From: Demequina iriomotensis
Lineage (GTDB): Bacteria > Actinomycetota > Actinomycetes > Actinomycetales > Demequinaceae
Assembly (NCBI RefSeq): GCF_000971395.1
Contig: NZ_BBME01000013.1
Coordinates: forward strand, 144,796 to 208,795
DNA length: 64,000 nucleotides
Reading direction: 5' to 3'
Under the pieces are notes generated by a model. It was given only the letters and a program-made list of their open reading frames with translations, made no database searches and was not told where the DNA came from. The position numbers were made by a program, and so were the translations under genes. This document shows, in pieces, positions 26,039-35,526 of the stretch. Position 1 is the stretch's first letter. Each line of letters opens with the position of its first letter.

Positions 26039-27100
26039 TTACCACTGCATGGTCGCCCGGGCGTAGTCCGTCGGGTCGTAGACCGCGTAGATGTCGGCCA
26101 GCGCACGCTGGCGGTACCAGACGCCGCGCGTGAGCGAGCCCGTGCCGGAGACGGTGTTGCCTTCGACCAGCCACACGGTGTTGCCGTCGACGTGATCGAT
26201 GGTGCCGGTGTGGGTCGGGCCGTCGTACGGGTACCAGTCGACGAGCACCACGTCGCCGCGCTTGAGGTCGGAGGCCGTGGGCGTGGTGTCGAGCACGCCC
26301 GCGCGGCGCAGGTCCTCGACGTACTTGTCGAAGTGCTTGCGGTAGGGCACGCCCGAGGCGTAGCCGGCATGCGCGAACGACCACTCGACGAACACGTGGC
26401 ACCAGGCGTAGTGGCCGTCGATCCACGCGTTGAACTTGTTGGTGCGCCAGGACGGCTCGCGGTAACCCACCTGCGAGTGCTCGAGCTTGAGGAGCTTCTC
26501 GCGATCGTAGTAGCCGCCCACGTTGAGGAACCGCTCCGGGGTCCAGCCGTAGACGCCGTTGATCTTGACCTGCCACCAGCCATGCGCCTCGACGCCCGTG
26601 AACGTGCCGGTGGTGCCGCGCTTGGCGTACGTCACGACGGCCGTGGAGTTGGAGTCGCCCTTGCGGACGCCAAGGTTCTTGCCGGTGGTCCCCACGACGA
26701 TGGTGTCGACGCTCGGCTTCGACGTCGCGAAGAAGCGCGCGGGCGCCCAGGCGGTGATGCCCGCCATCTTCACCTGGACCCAGCCGCCCTTCTTCTTGCC
26801 GGTGGCGACGGCGCGCGCTCCCGTGTAGCCCACGACGGCGATCGCGCTGTCGTTGGTCGCACGCTCGCGCAGCTTGAGGCGCTTGCCGGTCACCCAGAGC
26901 TTGGTGCCGCCGCGGACGTCGGACGGCTGGAGGGCCGTGGGCACGGCGGTCTGCACCGTCGACACCGCGGCGGCGGTGGACGATGCGGTGGTGGCGGTCG
27001 TGGCGGCGCCGGCGGGCACGGTCACGGCCACCGCGGCGGCCGTGGCGAGCACGGCGGCGATGGCGCGCGCCGATCGGGCGCGGGTGGTGGTGATGGTCAT
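26039..27100 (-). CDS. secreted SH3-domain protein with CHAP-type amidase domain
   Basis: 353 residues. A Sec signal peptide (about 1-33, Ala-rich, ending PAGAAT) is followed by two SH3-like repeats, each with a KLRERATN/NLGVRKGDSN strand and a GGWVQVKMAG/HGWWQVKING strand. The C-terminal domain (about 220-353) has WCHVFVEWSF (nucleophile Cys), HTGTIDHV (His) and WLVEGNT, consistent with a CHAP/NlpC-like peptidoglycan amidase. It would act on the cell wall. ATG 27100 has GGAGA spaced for translation. The 10-mer word at 26978 lies in the signal-peptide region. Confidence 0.85.
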   Translation of the reverse strand: MTITTTRARSARAIAAVLATAAAVAVTVPAGAATTATTASSTAAAVSTVQTAVPTALQPSDVRGGTKLWVTGKRLKLRERATNDSAIAVVGYTGARAVATGKKKGGWVQVKMAGITAWAPARFFATSKPSVDTIVVGTTGKNLGVRKGDSNSTAVVTYAKRGTTGTFTGVEAHGWWQVKINGVYGWTPERFLNVGGYYDREKLLKLEHSQVGYREPSWRTNKFNAWIDGHYAWCHVFVEWSFAHAGYASGVPYRKHFDKYVEDLRRAGVLDTTPTASDLKRGDVVLVDWYPYDGPTHTGTIDHVDGNTVWLVEGNTVSGTGSLTRGVWYRQRALADIYAVYDPTDYARATMQW

Positions 27101-27261
27101 CGGGGATCTCCGATCGTCGGGTTGGCCCTCAGAAGGTGGTCGACTCGGTCTCGGTCGGTCCGCGAGACGTGATCGGCGCGACCCCTCGCCGCGCCGCGCC
27201 TGCCGCGAACGCGAGCAGAGTAACAAACGTTTTCGAAAGGCCGAAGCGTCGTCGGCGCCCG

Positions 27262-27267
27262 TAGCCT
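27262..27267 (+). promoter_or_regulatory. -10 hexamer of a leaderless promoter
   Basis: TAGCCT ends six bases before the ATG of the MMPL gene; there is no ribosome binding site. Confidence 0.4.
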
Positions 27268-27273
27268 GAGCGC

Positions 27274-29481
27274 ATGGGTCCGTTCGCACGGGTGGGGGGC
27301 CTCATCGCCCGGGCCCCACGCATGGTGGTGCTGCTCGCCGTCCTCGGGACGCTCGCCTTCTACGCGCTGGCCACCGTCGGCGTCGGCGGCGAGGGCCTGT
27401 TCGCGCGCGTCACCACGGGCCCGCCGCTGGTCCAGGGTTCGGACTCCTGGCAGGTCTACCAGGCCTTCGACCGGACCGGCGACGACTCGGCGGGGGCCTC
27501 GGTCACGTCCTACGTCCAGGGGGTCGACGTGGCGTCGCCGGACGTCGCCCGCGCGGCCGACGAGGCCGCGGAGGACATCGCCGCGCTGCCCCACGTGACG
27601 GCGGTGGTCACGCCCTTCGGCGCCGGTACCGACGAGGATCTCGCCGCCGCTCTCGTCGACGCGACCGGGACCGGATTCCTCATCGAGACGCGCTTCGAGT
27701 CCTTCGGCGACGAGGACCCGCTCGCGACGCACGAGGAGGTCGCGCGCATCGTCGAGGATGCGATCGCCGGGCTGCGCACCAGCCAAGCGGAGGCGCACGT
27801 CGCGACGTACTCGAACCCCCTGCTGTTCGACGACTTCACCACGCAGCTCGAGGAGGACCTGGTGACCGGCGAGCTCATCGCGCTGCCGGCCGCGATGGTG
27901 GTGATGGTCTTCGTGTTCGGCGGCTTCCTCGCGGCCGCGACGCCGCTCACGGGCGCGGTCGCGTCGATCGCGGGCGGGCTCGCCGTCCTGTACGGCTTCT
28001 CCTACCTTCTCGACCTCGACCAGAGCGCCGTCAACGTGGTGACGGTGCTGGGCATCGGCCTGTCGATCGACTACGGCCTGCTCATCGTGTCGCGCTTCCG
28101 CGAGGAGATGCACCGGCGCGGCGGCGATCCTCGCGAGGCGCGCGACGAGGCCATCGTGGCGACCATGGCCACGGCAGGTCGCACCGTCGCCTTCTCGGGG
28201 CTGGTGGTGGCGATCTCGGTGGGCGGGCTCGTGCTGTTCGACCCGGAGATGATGAAGGGCTTCGGCGGCGCGGGGCTGGGCGTGGTGTCCACCGCCATGA
28301 TCGCCGCGCTGACCATCGTGCCTGCCGTGCTCTACCTGCTCGCGCCCCGGGTCGCGGCACCGGGCGTGCTCGCACACGTGCCCGGCATCCGCCGCGTGCT
28401 GGCGGCGACCTCGAACGTCGACACGGAGGAGGGCGCGTTCTCGCGCCTCGCCGCCTGGGGCCAGCGTCGGCCCTGGCTCGTGGTGCTCGGCGCCGCGGCG
28501 CTGCTGCTCGCGCTCGCATCGCCCGTGCTGCACCTGTCGCTGCGCGACTCCGACATCGAGGCGCTGCCCGTCGGCAACGAGAGGCGCGACTACTACGACG
28601 CGTTCCGGGAGGGCTTCCCCGGACTCGCCGAGCCCGCCATCTGGATCCACACGACGGCGGCGCCCGGGAATCTCGACGGGTACCTCGACGCGGTGGGCGA
28701 GGTGGACGGCGTCACGGCGGTCGACGCGCCGAGCGTCCAGGGCGGCGAGACCTTCGTCGGGGTGCGGCTCGAGGCGTTGGATCCCAAGGGCGCCGAAGCG
28801 ATGACGGCGGTGCGCGACATCCGGGAGCTCGAGGCGCCGGTGGAGCTCCACGTGGGCGGCGCAGCGGCCGGTCAGGTCGACTTCATCGACGCGATCTCCC
28901 GCGGAGCGCTCATCGGGGGCGGCGTGGTGGCGCTCGCGACGTTCGTCATCCTCTTCCTCATGACGGGCTCGCTCCTCGTGCCCGTGAAGACCCTCCTCAT
29001 CAACGCGCTGTCGCTGCTCGCGACGCTCGGCGTGGTGACGTGGGTGTTCGGCGAGGGGCATCTCGAGGGCGCGCTCGGCTACACCTCGACCGGCGGGGTC
29101 GACACCTTCGTCGCCGTCATCATCGTGGCGTTCGGCTTCGGGCTCGCGATGGACTACGAGGTGTTCCTGCTGTCCCGCGTGAAGGAGTACGTCGACGCCG
29201 GGGAGCCGAACGACGCCGCCGTGCGCAAGGGGCTGCAGCGCTCGGGGCGCATCATCACCTCGGCGGCTGCCGTGATCGTCCTGGTGTTCCTCGGCTTCGC
29301 CCTCGGCGACCTGCTCATGATCAAGGCCGTCGGGGTGGGCCTCGCGGTCGCCGTGCTCCTCGACGCGACCATCGTCCGTCTGTTCCTGGTCCCCGCGACC
29401 ATGACGCTCCTAGGCGACTGGAACTGGTGGGCACCCGCGCCGCTGCGGAGGCTCCACGAGCGGCTCGGGCTCCGGCACTAA
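27274..29481 (+). CDS. MMPL/RND family transporter
   Basis: 735 residues with two homologous halves, each one span, a large extracytoplasmic loop and five to six spans (12 in total). The conserved TM4 motif GIGLSIDYGLLIVSRFREE in the first half and GFGLAMDYEVFLLSRVKEY in the second carry the Asp-Tyr proton-relay pair. Related proteins export lipids or hydrophobic compounds across the actinobacterial membrane; substrate unknown here. It starts leaderlessly at 27274 and converges on the LysR gene with an 18-base gap. Confidence 0.92.
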   Translation: MGPFARVGGLIARAPRMVVLLAVLGTLAFYALATVGVGGEGLFARVTTGPPLVQGSDSWQVYQAFDRTGDDSAGASVTSYVQGVDVASPDVARAADEAAEDIAALPHVTAVVTPFGAGTDEDLAAALVDATGTGFLIETRFESFGDEDPLATHEEVARIVEDAIAGLRTSQAEAHVATYSNPLLFDDFTTQLEEDLVTGELIALPAAMVVMVFVFGGFLAAATPLTGAVASIAGGLAVLYGFSYLLDLDQSAVNVVTVLGIGLSIDYGLLIVSRFREEMHRRGGDPREARDEAIVATMATAGRTVAFSGLVVAISVGGLVLFDPEMMKGFGGAGLGVVSTAMIAALTIVPAVLYLLAPRVAAPGVLAHVPGIRRVLAATSNVDTEEGAFSRLAAWGQRRPWLVVLGAAALLLALASPVLHLSLRDSDIEALPVGNERRDYYDAFREGFPGLAEPAIWIHTTAAPGNLDGYLDAVGEVDGVTAVDAPSVQGGETFVGVRLEALDPKGAEAMTAVRDIRELEAPVELHVGGAAAGQVDFIDAISRGALIGGGVVALATFVILFLMTGSLLVPVKTLLINALSLLATLGVVTWVFGEGHLEGALGYTSTGGVDTFVAVIIVAFGFGLAMDYEVFLLSRVKEYVDAGEPNDAAVRKGLQRSGRIITSAAAVIVLVFLGFALGDLLMIKAVGVGLAVAVLLDATIVRLFLVPATMTLLGDWNWWAPAPLRRLHERLGLRH

Positions 29482-29499
29482 GCGACAGGTGGTCGCGGA

Positions 29500-30393
29500 T
29501 CAGCCGAGCAACTCCCCCACCGCCGCAAGCTGGTCGAGCACCGCGCCCACCGCGTGGCGCGCGACCCGGTCCCGTCGGCCGAGCGCGACGATCGCGCGCG
29601 TCGCCCGCACGCCCGCGAGCGGGATGAGCCGGTACGCGCCGCTCGGCGGGGTCGAGAAGCGCGGCAGCAGCGCGAGCCCCGCGCCCTGGGCGACCAGCGA
29701 CTCGACCAGCCGGTTGTCGCGGATCTCGACGATCCTCTCCAGGGTGGCCCCCGTCGCCGCCTCGAGGCGCTCCAGAATCGTCGCGAACGGGAAGCCCCGC
29801 GGCACGGCGATCCACGGATCGCCGACCACGTCCTCCGGGCGCAGGACCGCTGCGCCGGCGAGCGGATGGCCCGTCGGCACCGCGACGTCGATGGGCTCGC
29901 GCGCGACCACGCGCGAGAACAGGCCCTCGGCGCCCGCGGGCACGTCCGCGCTCAGGCTGTGGGCGATCACCAGATCGTGGTCGAGGGTGCGCGCCGCGTA
30001 CTCGGCCTCGGCCAGGTCGAAGTCCTCGAGGACGATGCTGAGGCGGGTCCCCGCGAGCCGCGAGAGCAGGCCCGGCATGAGGGCCGCGCCCGCGCTCGGA
30101 AGGGTGCCGATGCGCACCGTCCCGGCCGGCTCTCCCCGGCCCGCGTCGAGGGCGGACTGCACGCGCGCCAGGGCGGCCAGCACATCGTCCGCCCCGTCGG
30201 CCAGCACCTCGCCCGCCCACGTCAGCCGCAGGCCGCGCGACACCGGCTCGACGAGCGCGACCCCCAGCTCCCGCTCCGCCGTCCGCAGCTGCTGGGACAG
30301 CGCCGACGGCGTGCGGTAGGTCGCCGCGGCCACGGCGCCGAGCGTGCCGCGCTCCCGCAGGTCGCGCAGCAGCTCGAGGTGCCTGATCTCCAT
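29500..30393 (-). CDS. LysR-family transcriptional regulator
   Basis: 297 residues. N-terminal winged HTH (about 1-60): MEIRHLELLRDLRERGTLGAVAAATYRTPSALSQQLRTAE, followed by a linker helix and a substrate-binding domain of periplasmic-binding type (about 90-295). It is divergent from the EamA transporter across 72 bases, the classic layout in which a LysR protein controls its neighbour and itself. The shared gap holds a CATGAAG/CTTCATG inverted repeat. Confidence 0.92.
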   Translation of the reverse strand: MEIRHLELLRDLRERGTLGAVAAATYRTPSALSQQLRTAERELGVALVEPVSRGLRLTWAGEVLADGADDVLAALARVQSALDAGRGEPAGTVRIGTLPSAGAALMPGLLSRLAGTRLSIVLEDFDLAEAEYAARTLDHDLVIAHSLSADVPAGAEGLFSRVVAREPIDVAVPTGHPLAGAAVLRPEDVVGDPWIAVPRGFPFATILERLEAATGATLERIVEIRDNRLVESLVAQGAGLALLPRFSTPPSGAYRLIPLAGVRATRAIVALGRRDRVARHAVGAVLDQLAAVGELLG

Positions 30394-30441
30394 GAAGGCA
30401 ACCTACATGGTCGCTTCAGAACTGTGCGCTGGTGCTTCATG
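30391..30441. promoter_or_regulatory. candidate LysR operator in the LysR/EamA gap
   Basis: Inverted repeat CATGAAG (30391-30397) and CTTCATG (30435-30441), with GCTTCA also repeated directly at 30413 and 30434. The left arm includes the LysR start codon. Inferred from symmetry and location. Confidence 0.35.
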
Positions 30442-30465
30442 GAGGGACGATGCCACGCTGGCGGC

Positions 30466-31401
30466 ATGCCTGCCCGTCACCTTGCGCTCGCCGTCGTGGT
30501 CGCGGTCCTGTGGGGCCTCAACTTCGTCGCGATCCACGCATCCCTCACGCAGTTCCCGCCGCTGTTCCTGGTGGCGCTCCGTTTCGCGCTCATCGCGATC
30601 CCGACGGTGGTGCTGGTGCCGCGTCCGCGCGTGCCGGTGCGCTGGCTGCTGGGATACGGGCTCGGCTTCGGAACGCTCCAGTTCCTCTTCCTCTACCTCG
30701 GCATGAACGCCGGCTTCCCCACCGGCCTCGCGTCCCTGGTGCTGCAGGCCTCCGCGCCGTTCACCGTGGTGCTCGGCGCCCTGCTGCTCCGGGAGCGGCT
30801 GGGAGCACGGCGCCTCCTCGGCGTCGCGGTCGCGGTCGTCGGCCTCGTGGTCGTGGGGGCGAGCTACGGCACATCGGCACCCATCGGGCCGTTCCTGCTG
30901 GTGCTCCTCGGCGCCCTCGGGTGGGCGTTCGGCAACCTCGCATCGCGCCAGGCCCGCGCCGACAAGCCGCTTCACCTGGTGCTGTGGATGTCGGTGGTGC
31001 CGCCCCTGCCGATGCTCGCGCTGTCGCTCGCGGTCGAGGGTCCCGCCCGCATCGGCGAGTCCCTCGCGACCTCGCTCTCCGCCGCGGCCGTGCCCGCGTG
31101 GATCGGGCTCGCCTACACCGTGCTCCTCGGCACGCTGCTGGGCTCGGGGATCTGGGTGTGGCTCATGGCCCGCCACCCGGCCGGTGCGGTCGCGCCGTTC
31201 TCGATGCTCGTGCCCGTCGTGGGCATCGTCACGGCCTGGCTGGTGCTGGGCGAGGCGCCCGGGTGGGGCGAGCTCGCCGGAGGAGTGCTCGTGGTGGGCG
31301 GCGTGCTCTGGGCCTCGCGCGCGCCCGCCGCGGCGCCTCCGGAGGTCCTCAGTGCCCACGAGGGCCCGGATCGGGCAGCCAGCACCTCGCAGCGCGCCTA
31401 G
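30466..31401 (+). CDS. EamA/DMT-family permease
   Basis: 311 residues with ten membrane spans as two EamA repeats (about 5-135 and 150-290), each ending in the glycine-rich VLGALLLRERLG/WLVLGEAPGWGE pattern. Probable metabolite or amino-acid exporter. The last ~19 residues (LSAHEGPDRAASTSQRA) are polar, do not look like EamA, and are encoded by a 56-base repeat also found at 46523 outside any gene. ATG 30466 follows a CACGCT hexamer by six bases, possibly leaderless. Confidence 0.88.
   Translation: MPARHLALAVVVAVLWGLNFVAIHASLTQFPPLFLVALRFALIAIPTVVLVPRPRVPVRWLLGYGLGFGTLQFLFLYLGMNAGFPTGLASLVLQASAPFTVVLGALLLRERLGARRLLGVAVAVVGLVVVGASYGTSAPIGPFLLVLLGALGWAFGNLASRQARADKPLHLVLWMSVVPPLPMLALSLAVEGPARIGESLATSLSAAAVPAWIGLAYTVLLGTLLGSGIWVWLMARHPAGAVAPFSMLVPVVGIVTAWLVLGEAPGWGELAGGVLVVGGVLWASRAPAAAPPEVLSAHEGPDRAASTSQRA
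31342..31397 (+). repeat. 56-bp REP-like repeat, copy 1 (within EamA 3' end)
   Basis: About 82% identical over 56 bases to 46523-46578, ungapped. The outer parts are conserved and complementary (GAGGT-CTCAGTGCCC against CGGGCAG-CAGCACCTC), so each copy can fold into an imperfect hairpin. Confidence 0.6.
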
Positions 31402-31404
31402 ACG

Positions 31405-31444
31405 CCGCGAGGGCGGGACCCCGAACGGGATCCCGCCCTCGCGG
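31405..31444. terminator. bidirectional terminator between EamA and aspS
   Basis: A long GC-rich inverted repeat of about 17 bp around a CGAAC-type loop lies between two convergent genes, four bases after the EamA stop and 14 before the aspS stop. Confidence 0.75.
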
Positions 31445-31458
31445 ACGTCGGACGAGGC

Positions 31459-33228
31459 CTACGCCTCCTCGCCCTCCTCGGGCTCCGGCACGAAGTCGAC
31501 GCCGGCCTCGGAGCGCTGCTCCGGCGTGATCGGAGCCGGAGCCTGGGTGAGCGGGTCGTAGCCGCCCCCGGACTTGGGGAACGCGATGACGTCGCGGATC
31601 GAGTCGGCCTTGGCCAGCAGCGCGGTGACACGGTCCCAGCCGAGCGCGATACCGCCGTGCGGCGGGGCGCCGAACTGGAACGCGTCGAGCAGGAAGCCGA
31701 ACTTCTCCTGCGCCTCCTCCTCGCCGATGCCCATGACATCGAAGACGCGCTTCTGGACGTCCTGGCGGTGGATACGGATCGAGCCGCCGCCGATCTCGTT
31801 GCCGTTGCAGACGATGTCGTACGCGTAGGCGAGCGCCGGGCCCGGGTCCGTGTCGAACGTGTCCATGAACTCGGGCTTGGGGCTGGTGAAGGCGTGGTGC
31901 ACCGCGGTCCAGGCCGAGTGGCCGAGCGCCACGTCGTCGTCGTCGAGGTCGACCGGCTTGAACAGCGGCGCGTCGACCACCCAGCAGAACTCGAAGCGGT
32001 CCTCGTCGATGAGACCCACGCGGCGCGCGATCTCGTTGCGGGCCGCGCCGAGCAGGGCGCGCGAGGCCCCGGTCCTACCGGCGGCGAAGAAGATGCAGTC
32101 GCCCGGCTCGGCGCCCACCTCGGCCGCGAGGCCGGCGAGCTCCGCCTCGGAGAGGTTCTTGGCGACGGGGCCGCCGAGCGTCCCGTCCTCCTGGACGAGG
32201 ACATAGGCGAGGCCCTTGGCGCCACGCTGCTTGGCCCACTCCTGCCACGCGTCGAGCGTCTTGCGCGGCTGCGACGCGCCGCCGGGCATCACCACGGCGC
32301 CGACGTACTCGGCCTGGAAGACCCGGAACGGCGTCGAGGCGAAGTACGCCGTGAGCTCGGTGAGCTCGAGGCCGAAGCGCAGGTCGGGCTTGTCCGAGCC
32401 GAAGCGCGCCATCGCGTCGTTGTACGTGAGGCGCGGGATGGGCAGCGAGACCTCGTAGCCGATGAGCGACCAGAGCTCGCGCACGAGCTCCTCGCCCAGC
32501 GCGATCACGTCGTCCTGATCGACGAAGCTCATCTCGATGTCGAGCTGCGTGAACTCGGGCTGGCGGTCGGCGCGGAAGTCCTCATCGCGGTAGCAGCGCG
32601 CGATCTGGTAGTAGCGCTCCATGCCCGACACCATGAGCAGCTGCTTGAAGAGCTGCGGCGACTGCGGGAGGGCATACCAGGAGCCGGGCGACAGGCGCGC
32701 GGGCACCAGGAAGTCGCGCGCACCCTCGGGGGTGGAGCGCGTGAGGGTAGGCGTCTCGATCTCGAGGAAGTCGTGGCGCTCGAGCACGCGGCGCGCGGCC
32801 TTGTTCACCTCGGAGCGGAGCACGATGTTCGCGCGCGGCTGCGGGCGGCGCAGGTCGAGGTAGCGGTGCTTGAGGCGCGCCTCCTCGCCGACCGTGACGT
32901 GCTCGTCGATCGGGAAGGGCGTGGGCGCCGACTCGTTCAGGATGGTCACATCCGTGACGGACACCTCGATCTCGCCCGACGGCATGTTCGGGTTGGCCGA
33001 TCCCTCGGGGCGCAGGCGCACCTCGCCCGTGACCTGGATGACGTACTCGGTGCGCAGCGCGTGCGCGACCTCCTCGCGGATGACGATCTGCGCGAGGCCC
33101 GAGGCGTCACGCAGGTCGATGAACGCGACGCCGCCGTGATCGCGACGGCGGCCCACCCAGCCGGCGAGGGTGACGGTGGCGCCGGCGTCGGCGGCGCGCA
33201 GGTTTCCAGCGAGATGCGTGCGGAGCAA
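31459..33228 (-). CDS. aspS: aspartyl-tRNA synthetase
   Basis: 589 residues. The N-terminal OB anticodon-binding fold contains [19 protein letters not shown]; the class II core contains [20 protein letters not shown], motif 2 with [19 protein letters not shown], the bacterial GAD insertion, and motif 3 GIALGWDRV. The start is a TTG at 33228 (LRTHLAG), with AAAGG upstream and exactly matching the family N-terminus. Whether it also charges tRNA-Asn cannot be judged here. Confidence 0.97.
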   Translation of the reverse strand: MLRTHLAGNLRAADAGATVTLAGWVGRRRDHGGVAFIDLRDASGLAQIVIREEVAHALRTEYVIQVTGEVRLRPEGSANPNMPSGEIEVSVTDVTILNESAPTPFPIDEHVTVGEEARLKHRYLDLRRPQPRANIVLRSEVNKAARRVLERHDFLEIETPTLTRSTPEGARDFLVPARLSPGSWYALPQSPQLFKQLLMVSGMERYYQIARCYRDEDFRADRQPEFTQLDIEMSFVDQDDVIALGEELVRELWSLIGYEVSLPIPRLTYNDAMARFGSDKPDLRFGLELTELTAYFASTPFRVFQAEYVGAVVMPGGASQPRKTLDAWQEWAKQRGAKGLAYVLVQEDGTLGGPVAKNLSEAELAGLAAEVGAEPGDCIFFAAGRTGASRALLGAARNEIARRVGLIDEDRFEFCWVVDAPLFKPVDLDDDDVALGHSAWTAVHHAFTSPKPEFMDTFDTDPGPALAYAYDIVCNGNEIGGGSIRIHRQDVQKRVFDVMGIGEEEAQEKFGFLLDAFQFGAPPHGGIALGWDRVTALLAKADSIRDVIAFPKSGGGYDPLTQAPAPITPEQRSEAGVDFVPEPEEGEEA

Positions 33229-33283
33229 GGTGAAGCCTTTCTGACGCGCGGGTAGCGCGGGGTTGTGAAGAGCGGGTCTCAGT

Positions 33284-34654
33284 CTAGCCGCGCACGATGC
33301 GCGGCTTCAGGTCCTCGGTCGGGGGCGCCCAGGCGTCGGCATCGGCCGCGACCTGCTCCCCCGAGCGGATGTCCTTGACCTCGCCGTCGGGCGAGGCGCC
33401 GTCGCCCGCGCCGGGGAACCACACGAACGGGATCCCGCGACGGTCGGCGTACTGGATCTGCTTGCCGAACTTGGCGGCGTTCGGAGAGACCTCGGTCGCG
33501 ATGCCTCGGGCGCGCAGGCGGTCCGCGATCGCGGACGAGGCGGCGCGGTGCTCCTCGTCGGTGACCGCCACGAGCACGGCCTGCGGAACCGCCCGCGAGG
33601 CGGTCGCGAGGCCGGCGCCGAGCATGCGGCTCACCAGGCGGCTCACGCCGATCGACATGCCGACGCCGGGGAAGCCGCCGCCCGCGACGAGCGAGTCGTA
33701 GCGGCCGCCCGAGCAGATCGAGCCGAGATCCTCGTGGCCCTCGAGCACCGTCTCGTAGACCGCACCGGTGTAGTAGTCGAGGCCGCGCGCGATACGCAGG
33801 TCCGCGATCGCCGTCTCCGGCACGGCCGCGTGGACCGCGTCGACCAGGACGGCGAGCGAGCGCGCGCCGGACTCGAACTGGGCCCGCGCCGCGTCCGCAT
33901 CGTCGACGATCGGGCTGTGGTCCCACAGCGCCTCGACCAGGTCGACGAAGGACCCGTCGGGAGTCTGGATGGCCGCGAGCTCGAGGATCGCGTCGACGGC
34001 GGTGGCGGCCACGCCCTTGCCGTGGAGCTCCTCGCGCACGCCCTCGGGCCCGATCTTGTCGAGCTTGTCGACGCTCCGCAGCGCGCCGGCGACGTCCGAG
34101 ATGCCGACGCCGCGGTAGAAGCCCTCGACCAGGCCGCGGTTGTTGAGGTGCATGCGCGCGGGCGGGAGCGGCAGCGCGCGCAGCGCGCGCGCCATGACGA
34201 TCGCGACCTCCGCCTCGAGGTGCTCCGGCAGCGCGTCACGCCCCACGACGTCGATGTCCGCCTGGTAGAACTCGCGGAAACGGCCCTCCTGAGGACGCTC
34301 GCCGCGCCACACCTTCTGGATCTGGTGCCGGCGGAAGGGGAACTGGAGGCGCCCCTGGTTCTCTTCGACGTATCGCGCGAACGGCACGGTGAGGTCGAAG
34401 TGCAGGCCCAGCTTGGCCTCCTTCGCGCGGCGGTCGCCGCCCTCCTCCGCGTTGAGGCGCCCGATCGCGTAGATCTCCTTGGACGCGTCGGAGTCGCCCG
34501 CGAGCCGCTCGACCGGCTCCACCACGCGCGTCTCGATCTCGCCGAAGCCGTGGAGCGCGAAGACCTCGCGCAGCGTCTCGATCACATGAGCCTCGACGAG
34601 TCGCTCCTGCGGGGTCCATTCGGGGAATCCGGAGAGGGGTTGCACGCGTGCCAT
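33284..34654 (-). CDS. hisS: histidyl-tRNA synthetase
   Basis: 456 residues. Class II motifs: [16 protein letters not shown] (motif 1), [30 protein letters not shown] split around motif 2, the HisA motif LDYYTG, and GGRYDSL; the C-terminal anticodon domain follows. ATG 34654 (MARVQP) is used; an ATG nine bases upstream is equally possible. It is divergent from the cyclophilin gene, so the promoters overlap or lie within 70 bases. Confidence 0.96.
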   Translation of the reverse strand: MARVQPLSGFPEWTPQERLVEAHVIETLREVFALHGFGEIETRVVEPVERLAGDSDASKEIYAIGRLNAEEGGDRRAKEAKLGLHFDLTVPFARYVEENQGRLQFPFRRHQIQKVWRGERPQEGRFREFYQADIDVVGRDALPEHLEAEVAIVMARALRALPLPPARMHLNNRGLVEGFYRGVGISDVAGALRSVDKLDKIGPEGVREELHGKGVAATAVDAILELAAIQTPDGSFVDLVEALWDHSPIVDDADAARAQFESGARSLAVLVDAVHAAVPETAIADLRIARGLDYYTGAVYETVLEGHEDLGSICSGGRYDSLVAGGGFPGVGMSIGVSRLVSRMLGAGLATASRAVPQAVLVAVTDEEHRAASSAIADRLRARGIATEVSPNAAKFGKQIQYADRRGIPFVWFPGAGDGASPDGEVKDIRSGEQVAADADAWAPPTEDLKPRIVRG

Positions 34655-34683
34655 GCCCGCCATTGTTCCGCATCGGCCCGACC

Positions 34684-34689
34684 TACACT
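34684..34689 (+). promoter_or_regulatory. candidate -10 of the cyclophilin-DUF349 operon
   Basis: TACACT, followed by a short leader with the Shine-Dalgarno GGAGAAGG before ATG 34723. TTGTTC about 15 bases upstream could be the -35. Confidence 0.4.
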
Positions 34690-34722
34690 GACCTGGCACA
34701 TCACCCGCACGGAGAAGGCTCG

Positions 34723-35526
34723 ATGACCACCAAGAAGCAGGCGCGGGCGGCCGCGCAGAGGAAGCAGCAGGCCTACGAGGCACGGATCGCGGCCAAGCGC
34801 CGCCGGCGCGAGCACGTCATCCGCCTCACGTCGCTCATCGTCGCCTCGACCCTGCTCCTCGGCGGCGGGCTCGCCGTCCTGCTCGTCGCCCTCCAGGACG
34901 GCCGGGACGACGCCCCGGCCGCATCGTCCACCGCGTCGCCCGAGGCCACCGCCTCCGACGACGTCGAGGTCGAGACCGTGACCGGCTGGGCGGCCTCCGC
35001 CGCGCCGCCGGATCCCTCGTATGCCGAGGACCGCACCTGGACCGCCACGGTGAGCACCAACCAGGGCGACCTGGTGATGGAGCTCGACGGCGCCGCCGCG
35101 CCGCAGGCGGTCGCGAGCTTCGTCGCGCTCACGCAGGAGGGCTACTTCGACGGCACGTCGTGCCACCGGCTCACCACCGCGGGCATCTACGTGCTCCAGT
35201 GCGGCGATCCGACCGCCACGGGGACGGGCGGCCCGAACTACACCTTCGGTCCCGTCGAGAACGCTCCTGAGGACGACTTCTACCCCGCCGGCACGATCGC
35301 GATGGCCCGCAGGGGCGGCGACGGCGAGTCCATGGGGAGCCAGTTCTTCATCGTCTACGAGGACTCCACCATCCCCTCGGACGCGGCCGGCGGGTACACC
35401 GTGCTCGGTCGTCTCACCTCGGGGACCGATAGGGTGGTCTCTGTTGCCAATGCAGGCACCATCACCGGGGACACCGATGGCACCCCGGCCAAGTCCGTCA
35501 TCGTGAACGAGGTATCCGTCTCATGA
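34723..35526 (+). CDS. membrane-anchored peptidyl-prolyl cis-trans isomerase (cyclophilin type)
   Basis: 267 residues. A Lys/Arg-rich cytoplasmic N-terminus (1-30), one membrane span (about 33-55), an Ala/Ser/Thr linker, then a cyclophilin domain (about 105-267) with GYFDGTSCHRL, a GTGGPNYTFG loop and MARRGGDGESMGSQFFI. It would fold exported proteins outside the membrane. Its stop overlaps the next start (ATGA). The linker codons GCA TCG TCC at 34920 match the recurrent 10-mer. Confidence 0.92.
   Translation: MTTKKQARAAAQRKQQAYEARIAAKRRRREHVIRLTSLIVASTLLLGGGLAVLLVALQDGRDDAPAASSTASPEATASDDVEVETVTGWAASAAPPDPSYAEDRTWTATVSTNQGDLVMELDGAAAPQAVASFVALTQEGYFDGTSCHRLTTAGIYVLQCGDPTATGTGGPNYTFGPVENAPEDDFYPAGTIAMARRGGDGESMGSQFFIVYEDSTIPSDAAGGYTVLGRLTSGTDRVVSVANAGTITGDTDGTPAKSVIVNEVSVS

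Noticed and set aside
27101..27273. ydaO-type (c-di-AMP) riboswitch ahead of the cell-wall amidase
   Set aside because: The family is often found before such genes in actinobacteria, but its conserved blocks are not visible.
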